Shown here piece after piece: positions 56,407 through 64,000 of a stretch of 64,000 nt of DNA. The first letter of the stretch is position 1; the number at the start of each line of letters is the position of its first letter. The stretch comes from Halicephalobus mephisto (taxonomy: Eukaryota; Nematoda; Chromadorea; Rhabditida; Panagrolaimidae). The notes under the pieces were generated by a model. The model did not search any database, was not told where the DNA came from, and worked only from the letters and a program-made list of their open reading frames with translations. The DNA lies in the NCBI GenBank assembly GCA_009193035.1, contig SWDT01000052.1, forward strand, positions 78,902 to 142,901, read 5' to 3'. The position numbers and the translations under genes are program-made.

Positions 56407-59174
56407 TCAGGCATTGAAACGAACAAAGCCCAAGGGAGAATTAGCATAACTCAGTTTCTCATTCAGTATCTTGGATTCTGATTCCACAGTGCTTGGATAA
56501 TACTTGGCATAAATTCTCAAATTGTTTGCGCCTCTTTTGGCCAGCTCATGGGCTTGATACGTTGGTGTCGGCTGAGAGGTAGCGGAATTCACAATCTGAT
56601 GCTCGAAACAAAAGGCGTAAGTAATATCTACAATCGCTTTCGAGGACAACTGTGTGGAGTTCTTCAGAATTTCATAGTCCGTAGTCTTGCCGGTGCCCTA
56701 AATCACAATTAAACAACCCATCCAACAACGAATTCACTCACCTTCAGTGGATAAGCACTTTGCTGCGAAAGCTCGAGCAGCACCATCACTAACCACACTT
56801 CCTGGAGCCAGATTCCTCCCATTCATCGTGTAAAAACGCCGGTTGTGATTCTTTGTAGCAACAACAAACAGAACCTGGGGAGTAACAGTAGAGTAGTTCG
56901 CACGGAGTCCATTCATAATTCCACGCAGTTCATCATTCAAGGCCATAGCGAATTGACCCTCACTGAGTCCATCTCGATAGACAACAATCAATTCAGGAGC
57001 GCGTGCCTTCGGACGCATGTGGATTCTCACCTTCAATGCACGAGATATAACTTCCGAAAGTTGATCAGTGTCGACGCTTTCTTCCAGCGGATTCTGGTAG
57101 AAGTAGTCGCCAATGAATGCTTGAATTTGAGCACCGGAATTGAAAGAAACACCAACGACGGACGGAGCACGGCATCTATTCACTGGGAAAATTGGATGAG
57201 CAACGTCGTATCCAATGATGAAAACTCTGTCTTCATCGAGCTATCACAAACCGGTCTGTCATTGGTAAAAACAGAATTACTTATTGTCAGCTGGGACGAT
57301 CTCATAGTTCAATCCTCCTTTCTTGCAATTAGTCTTGGCAACCGGATTGTAAACCTCGTCAGTTTGTTCAAAGTCTCACATTGATGTGCTGAGTCAGGAG
57401 ATTGAAATACCGTTCACAGAACTTGATGATATGGTGGGACTTTGTCGATGCCCTATCCAAAAAGAAGACAAACTCACATCCCTGGCTCAGCAAACCCTCA
57501 AACAAACTTCCCCACATTGCAGCATCTTCAGATGTTGTTTCGAAAGAAATGAACGCTGCCTCAGGCCATCCTCTACCTTGTCTAGCTGTCTCATTACGTA
57601 TTCTGCCACAAAGATCTTTCGCCTGATTAGGATCGCCTGATTAGGAGAGATACCAGAACCATGAACCACATGCCAAATCCTTGGTGGAATCGCTGGATCA
57701 ATGAAAGTTCCACTTGGACGGGACCTTGTCTAAATGGCAAAAATTACAAAATAACGCAACTAAAATCCAAACCTCATCCAAACGAATAATATTATTATGA
57801 AATTTCATCAGCGGAGGGGTAGCTTTCAAGACCGGAAGAGTATTACTTCCAGGATCAATATCTACACCGAACTTTCGATAAAATTCACGATCAGCTACAA
57901 TTGTTTCCAAAGCTCTCTTCGTCAAATTGAGCCTACTCCGAGGTTCCATCGCGTTCATCTATAAAATATGATAAAAACACTAACATCAAAATCACAAACT
58001 TTTAAAATATAATCTTTAGGAAACACATTCTCGAGGTTATCTTCAGAGACACATTTCGGGACAACCTCAAGAAGCTCAGGAGGGAAATAAAGAGACTTAT
58101 TCCGACGTCGAACAACAACTGCAGGGAATTCCAGAGCTTCGAGCACAATTCCATATTGTTTCTGATAATACTGAACGACGGAAATTTCTTTTCCTTCTTC
58201 ATCAGTGAAGCTGAAAAGTGAGGAATTATATAAAAACATTGTAAAATGACTTACTGGAGATCTTTCAACGGAACAGACGAAAGTTCGCGGAGAATTATCA
58301 CTTTGTTTCTATTAATGTGGTACAGTAGACCAACATTTGAATAAAGATCACGAAATACTTCAACAGTACGTCTAGAAAGACCCTTCTGATCGAAAAACGC
58401 TGACATTGAATGAACAAGGGATTGCCCAGTGTAGAACGGAGTAACGACTGGATCTATGACAAGCTTCACAACATGTCTTCCTTTGTCAGCAACCAGACGG
58501 CATTGCTTGTTGACTCCACGATAGAAAGAAATCCCAAGACTTTCTTTTTCACATTCATTTTTAAAGAAAAGTTGACCAGTTCCCAAAATGGCATTGTTTT
58601 TATTGATGATCGGTTGGTTTGTCAAAAGTTCAAAGAACGAACGTAATTCGTGATTTTCTCGACCAATAGATGCACTTGGTTCTTCGAAAAAACGACGATC
58701 TTTCAAATTCAGAGTGATTGGCTTCGAGAAACTTATATGAACCTTGAAACATGAATATTGACAGTAATTTCGGAGTTCCTGACGCCAGGTGTTTCGTGGA
58801 AAAATGAAATCTTCCACTTCATATTGAATTTGTCTGGAAGCATAAAGAGTGCTTTTGAAATCATAAACAAAGGCCGGTTCTTCACCAGGAGCAGCCTTAA
58901 ATAATTGAGTCTGATAGAAAACCTCGTCAAGAATCATACGACAAAGTTTCTGTTTTGCCCAATTCCCCACTCTGAAATTTAGAGCGGGATCTAAAGTCAT
59001 GACGATAAAACCAACTTTTCTTTCTTGGTATTTTCTTCACCAACAGTCAATGGTTTGACATTGTTAAGTTGATCATTAACGGAGACATCGACATAATAAC
59101 GGAAGACTTTTGAGGAGTTATCTATGTTGATGTCGAAGAGGTTGGATAATGCCGTCTCTTGCATCGCATCTAGT
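56407..59174 (-). pseudogene. Argonaute (PAZ/PIWI) with DDH triad and several frame breaks
   Basis: Minus-strand exons are 58255-59174, 58000-58210, 57773-57958, 57281-57729, 56742-57240 and 56407-56697; an upstream 5' exon was not found. Argonautes bind small RNAs and silence transcripts. The N-terminal part is followed by a PAZ region (LVHSMSAFFDQKGL...YYQKQYGIVL). The PIWI domain shows the slicer residues: Asp in IIGYDVAHP, Asp in VVYRDGLSEGQF, and His in PTPTYQAHELAKRG. Breaks: a missing T near 59006-59010; a 14-bp tandem duplication at 57620-57646; an extra T near 57370-57372; and phase mismatches at introns 57241-57280 and 56698-56741. No other stops occur. It looks like a recent pseudogene, or a region with sequence errors. 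It is nematode-clade-like; exact subfamily is unsure. Confidence 0.75.
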
Positions 59175-59329
59175 CTGGAATGTATTAATGATGCAAAAGA
59201 ATGAAAACAATTAACGTAAATAGTAATTAGAAACAAATAATAAACCAGTACGTGATTCAGTGAGAACTTGGGTAGGTATGGCAATCACTATAACAAACCG
59301 CGGTAGGGAAAATTAGAAACAAGTAATAT

Positions 59330-59900
59330 TGTGATTTTTAAAAGGAATTTTAACAAACATGCAAAATTATAAAATTAATTACAATAATGCACAGTACTCA
59401 GTTTCAAGGAGGAAAAAAGCAAAAATCCAGAATAAACTATCACGTACTCAAGTGAGAATCTGAATAGATACAGCAAACGTAATAATAAATAATATAAAAA
59501 TAATTGGGATAGAAGAAAATTAAAAATAAATAACAAATACTGGGCAATTGAGTGGGAATTTGAGTAGATTTAGGAGATTTCGAAATCATTAATCACAACC
59601 ATATATTGTAGGTAATCTCGGCAGGAAAATCAAAAATACACAATGTGAAAACAATCGCGGTAGGAAAAAATTAAAAAAAAGATAATTTAGTGGGAATTTA
59701 AATAAGTTTCAGAGGTTTCGAAATTAATTACCAGAACCATATATTGTAGGTAATCTCGGCAGGAAAATCAAAAATACACAATGTGAAAACAATCGCGGTA
59801 GGAAAAAATTAAAAACAAATAACGAGTAATTGAGCGGGGAGTTTTCTGGAAATTTCAAAATTAGTAACGACAACCGTATACAGTAGTCAGACAATCGTTC
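59330..59900 (-). repeat. Worn tandem repeat upstream of the Argonaute and mdt-29-like genes
   Basis: Units of ~130 bp with accatatattgtaggtaatc, tcggcaggaaaatcaaaaat, acacaatgtgaaaacaatcg and cggtaggaaaaaatt; the clearest pair is at 59590-59680 and 59725-59815. It separates the two divergent genes. Confidence 0.8.
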
Positions 59901-60032
59901 TAAGAATTATTAAAGTTCAAAATTGGCAAAGTGCTCAGTGTCGCCAGCGCGCATCTTTTTCTCTGACTTGATGCATTGGTATCCGATTTTTCTCTATCCA
60001 AATCCGTCTTTTCTAACGGGTGCTATTTCGAA

Positions 60033-63000
60033 ATGAGTTATAACAATAATTATGGACAAATGCCACAGATGCAACAGCAGAATTCCAGTCAATTCCAACA
60101 GCACGGATATCAGCAGAATCCTAACATGGTTTGTCCTTTGTTTTTGATTTTTCATATATGAAAATTCGGACTTTTAGCGTCCAGTCATGCAGCAAATGCC
60201 CGGACAAGGGTACCAGAATCAACAAGGACAAGGATTTCAAAATCCGCAAATCCAACAAATGGGATACAGACAGATGAATCCGGATCAACATCGGTCGCAG
60301 ATCCACTTCACTCAACACCCCGGAAATCTGGAGATGTCTGGCGGAAATTACATGAGACAACCCGGAATGCATCAATCGCGAATGGGAAATCCTCAGCAGA
60401 TCCACAATGTCCCGACGGTGACTGTCAGTCAGCCCCATCAGTTCCAGAACCAGATGCCGCCTGGAGACCACAACATGGGACAAAACGTTAATTTTGGAGG
60501 TTGGTTTTCAGTTTCATATATGAACATTAATTCCAAAAGTCGATTTTCTGAAATTTCCATATATCGATTTTCCAATTTAAAAACGAGCTTTTTAAATCCT
60601 CATATATCGATCTCTTGTTTCTGAAATTGATTTTTAACTTTTTATATGAACGTTAATTCCAGAAGTTTGTTTTCTAAGATTTCCATATATGAATCATCTA
60701 TTTTCAGGAGTTTTTTAAATTTTTATATGTGAATTTGCAATTACGGAGATTAATTTTTTGGTTTTTATTTGTTAATGCTCTATTTTAGGCCCCACTTCTG
60801 TCGGTCAACCGCAATCAATAAGTTCGAATTTTCCTAATCCTCCGTCTACTTCTCATCATGCTCCTGGATCCGTCAATCCTCCGTCCACCGGCGGCCCACT
60901 TGCCCCTGGATCTGTTGGTGGACATAATCCGACATCTGTAGGACAACTAGCTCCAGCCTCCGTAGGTACACACGGACCTACTTCTGTTCCTCAACATGGC
61001 CCGACTTCTGTGAATTACCCAACAAGTGTGGGTCATGGTCCGACGTCCGTAGGACCTCAAGGACCCACCTCTGTTCATGCTGGTCCAACGTCCGTAGGAC
61101 CTCCTGGATCTCTTCAAACTGGTGGACCTGGATCTGTCATCCAGGAAAAACAACAATCGGCCTCTAGTCAATCCATAGATTTCGGATTTCCTCAGAAGAT
61201 CCTGGATCCCATTGCGGAATTGAAGATGCTTATTTTGAAAGATCTCAGAAATGCGACATCGGTGGGTTTTTCAAATTGAAATTTTGGAATTTTAAAAGTT
61301 TTTGGAAAATTTCGAAAGTTAGTTTTGAAACAATTATATAAAAAATTCCGTAATTTTTCTAATAACATGATTTTTAAACAATAATCAAAAATTTTAAATT
61401 TTAAAAAAATTCATTTTAAGGTGTTTTTTTTGTTTTTAAAAGTTTTATAGTAGTTTAATTATGTTTATTTTTGAAGAATTTGAATGACCAAGTCGCAAGT
61501 GCCATCGCTTTCGTTCAAGAACAACAACAAATATCAGCACAAGGAGCTAATCCTCACTCGGTGGCGAATCCTCATTCTTTGGCGGCGAATAATCCGTCAT
61601 CTGTAAATCCTCAATCAGTTCATAATCCTCAATCGATCTCAGCTCCGAAATCCATTGAAGATTCTCATTATAGAAAACACAAATCGTTTTCGAAGGAGAC
61701 ATACCAGAATGCCTGGATGCAGTTCTTCGCTGTATGTGACAAAATTGAAGCAAAAGCGGTGAGTTTTGTTAATTTGTTACAATTAAGATTTTTCGTAGGA
61801 TATTTTTGATGACAGGTGTGATTTTTGAGTATAATTATTAATTTCGAAAAATAGGATTTTATATGCAGTAGTTGAGAAGTTTCGGATTTAGAGAAAGTAG
61901 ATTTCTAGGAAATTGATTACGAAATTAGTTATTTAAACTGAAGTTTCCGGTCACTTTAAGTTCTAAAAATTCGTCTTGAGACAATTTCGGAACAGGTTTC
62001 ATATATAAGTTTATAATAATAATTTCGAAATCGTCTAAAATTACGAAATCATTACTATGTAGGGTCGAAATTCCCACATAAGATAATTCAGATTCCAAAA
62101 ACCGCCGAAATTGTCTCAACGGGAAATTTCAGAGTAATTTTCATATAAAATTTCACAACAATGTAGTTTCGAAATCGTCTAAAATTAAAAAGTATCATCT
62201 AAAATTTTAATTTCCATATGTTGCTTTAGTTTCTAATTAGTTCTAAAATTTCTTGTCGAGATAATTTTGTGAAAATTTTTACTGTAATTTTGAAATTTTT
62301 CAGACATTGTTGATCGAAGCCCAGAAACTCCAAGGAAAATTCGATCGGATGTGTGAATATACAGTTCCAGCAGAAATTCAGACTCGTGGATATCCGGCTT
62401 TGATCCAGCCTTTCCTTGAAGCTATGAGAACCGACAGATTGAAGATGATGGAAACTGTAAAACTCCTAAATGATAGTCTACAAGAATTCAGAAAAGTAAC
62501 AGATGAAGGAGAATTTTTATCAATTGCAAAAAAAGGACCGTTATCTACAGTATTCTACAGTAGGATCGAAAAAGAATCGAAAAATGAATTAAAAGGAATA
62601 AAGGACGGAATTCTGAAGATGAGAAACAAATGGTCTCCTCCGCCAGAACGAGAAAAAAAAGAAAAAAGAAAAAGTTCGAAGAAAAATTTGACAGAAGAAG
62701 AAAGGAAATTCAGGAAACTAAAAGCGAAAAACTGGTACTATTTGGATGATGGAGAAGAATCAATTGTGAGTTTTTTATTCTAATTTTATAAAAATTTTAG
62801 AAATTTTGAGTTTTTGTTATATAAGTTGAGAATTCTATAGGTTTTAGGAATTTTCTAAAAACAGAAATTTTCAAATTTAGGATTTTATTAGTTTTGGAAA
62901 TTTTTTCAAAACAAATTTTGAATTTTTAAGACATTGTAGAAATTTTGGAATTTTTTTAAAACAAATTTTGAGTTTTTAAATTTTCGTAGGTTTCTGAAAT

Positions 63001-63680
63001 CTAGAATTATGTAAGTTTTTGAAGTTTTCTAACTCATTGTTGTAGCACTAGAACTAGAGTACAAAATACCTAGACTATTTATCATATATCACAAGTTTAC
63101 CATACGAAAGTACAACAGGAAATGACTGCAAAGTTCCTCAAGGACTTTCGTGCTAAGAGTCCGTTCTTTCATGATGTCCTAGATACTCGTAAAATTACTT
63201 AGTAATTTAATTCTTGTTTTTTATCATTCATGGAAGTTTCCAGAACATTCTAGAATCTCGGAATTTTGTGGAAAATTTCTGAATTCAACCATCTCGAGAT
63301 TCTTGAATTTTCTAAATTTTAAAACTTTTAATATTTACAGTAATTATTATTACTTTCAGTCATCAAGCGACGAAGACTTTGGAGATCTTGTTGCTGATTA
63401 CAGAGCAAAGGATTATTTCTATCCAAATATCCCTGTTAAAAGAAAACTTCCTCTTGATGAAAAACCAAATAACAAAAATCCAAAGTTATTTCCAGAGAAA
63501 ACTATTACAGTACTTCCTGAAACAAAGTTTTCTGATAATCAATTTCAAATTTCTAAGAATCTTGAAATTCATCAAATGGAACCAGCCAAAGCCGAAATGC
63601 TCGGATATGAAGAAGACGATCAGATGGATGAAGAATGTGATCCACCTCCTCCACCACCGATTCCTCGACCATCTAATTGA
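60033..63680 (+). CDS. mdt-29: Mediator subunit MED29-like protein (MDT-29)
   Basis: Exons 60033-60128, 60178-60499, 60789-61261, 61477-61758, 62304-62765 and 63360-63680 join in phase to 651 residues. The N-terminal third is Gln/Pro/Met-rich, then Gly/Pro/Thr/Ser/Val-rich with many PTSV units. The MED29-like region follows: DPIAELKMLILKDLRNATNL, a Gln/Pro-rich insert, and YQNAWMQFFAVCDKIEAKAT with LLIEAQKLQ, which matches the CDxxE core of the MED29 (Intersex) helical domain. The rest is Lys/Glu-rich with a Pro-rich end. MED29 sits in the Mediator tail and links activators to RNA polymerase II. Known nematode MDT-29 is shorter (about 440), so the C-terminal extension or its boundary deserves checking. 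The assignment rests on motif order. Confidence 0.6.
60789..61140 (+). repeat. Coding repeat (PTSV-type) in the MDT-29-like gene
   Basis: The third exon has about ten near-identical units reading GPTSVG, HGPTSV or similar, with aggaccta/ggtccaacgtccgta words, so the nucleotide and protein repeats coincide. Confidence 0.8.
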
Positions 63681-63730
63681 ATTTTTATTTATTTTTTTCT
63701 GGATTGAGATCTAATCTACTATTAGTCTAT

Positions 63731-64000
63731 TTAAAGTTCAGTATGATGCCCGTTTTCCTTGTTATCAACATTGTGTTGAGCTGTCCATGTTGCCTTCTTA
63801 TGTTCTTCCAGAAATGGATCCACTTCATAAAGCAAATCAGTATAAACTTGATAAGGATCAATTTGTTCGAATTTATGAAATGAAATAGGTAATTGTCTAT
63901 TGATATAATCGGGAGAATATTCACTAGGTTGTGCTTGATGAAAACCAGAATAATGAATAACTGGAATAGATAGTCGTCTTGCACACATTCCAATAATCAT
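63731..64000 (-). CDS. Beta-1,3-glucosyltransferase (B3GLCT-like), 3' end only
   Basis: The last 89 residues of a minus-strand gene that continues beyond 64000. The sequence FHQAQPSEYSPDYI, then PISFHKFEQIDPYQVY, matches the C-terminal part of B3GLCT (FHQARPxDYxxDYLxxQxPISFHKHWNIDPxxVY), a GT31 enzyme of the ER that adds glucose to O-fucose on thrombospondin repeats. The protein ends in HTEL, a likely KDEL-type ER-retrieval signal. Upstream exons with the catalytic DDD region are outside the window. It converges on the MDT-29-like gene, the two stops being about 50 bp apart. Confidence 0.75.
   Translation of the reverse strand: MIIGMCARRLSIPVIHYSGFHQAQPSEYSPDYINRQLPISFHKFEQIDPYQVYTDLLYEVDPFLEEHKKATWTAQHNVDNKENGHHTEL

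Noticed and set aside
56845..57384. A 179-codon plus-strand open frame
   Set aside because: Antisense to the PIWI exon of the Argonaute, whose conserved motifs settle the strand.

Overview
The window looks like nuclear DNA of a rhabditid, Caenorhabditis-like nematode. It is very A+T rich, its genes have short introns with TTTCAG-type acceptors and GTAAGT-type donors, the TACAGTA word typical of Caenorhabditis recurs in noncoding DNA, and the recognised proteins have nematode counterparts (cadmium-responsive CDR protein, OTX homeodomain protein, UDP-galactopyranose mutase, CTU1/TUT-1, Mediator MED29). No prokaryotic or organellar feature was seen.

Layout. 1-3.4 kb: A/T arrays, a 1.1-kb foldback array, a Pao/BEL gag fragment and an orphan exon whose parent-like gene lies at 34.7-37.1 kb. 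3.6-18.6 kb: a block bounded by two inverted ~320-bp repeats. It holds an envelope/fusogen-like open frame, fragments resembling capsid proteins of Maverick/Polinton elements, an apparently intact atlastin-type GTPase gene, a decayed MULE transposase, a CDR-family gene split by a 3.5-kb intron loaded with Helitron helicase debris, and another decayed transposase. 18.7-19.2 kb: two pogo-like MITEs.

20-33 kb is the conserved gene-rich part: a MADF/BESS regulator, glf-1 on the minus strand with a plus-strand gene nested in its fourth intron, a coiled-coil protein, tut-1 and a ZNF830-like zinc-finger gene. The last three lie on the same strand with acceptor-like sites at or near their ATGs and might form an operon. 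34.7-37.1 kb encodes a secreted Cys-rich protein.

39.8-43.5 kb (minus) is an OTX-type K50 homeobox gene whose first exon was not found. From 43.5 to 56 kb no confident gene is visible. This desert is a patchwork of unrelated tandem arrays with units of about 50-180 bp, broken by islands of higher-complexity sequence that contain OTX-type TAATCC words and are candidate enhancers. 56.4-59.2 kb (minus) is an Argonaute with a complete DDH triad but several frame breaks. 60.0-63.7 kb is an MDT-29-like Mediator subunit, and the last 270 bases hold the 3' end of a convergent B3GLCT-like glucosyltransferase.

The most interesting proposal is that the 3.6-18.6 kb block is a degenerate Maverick (virus-like transposon) that enclosed or acquired host-type genes. 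The left end supports this directly. The missing polymerase, integrase and packaging ATPase argue for caution.
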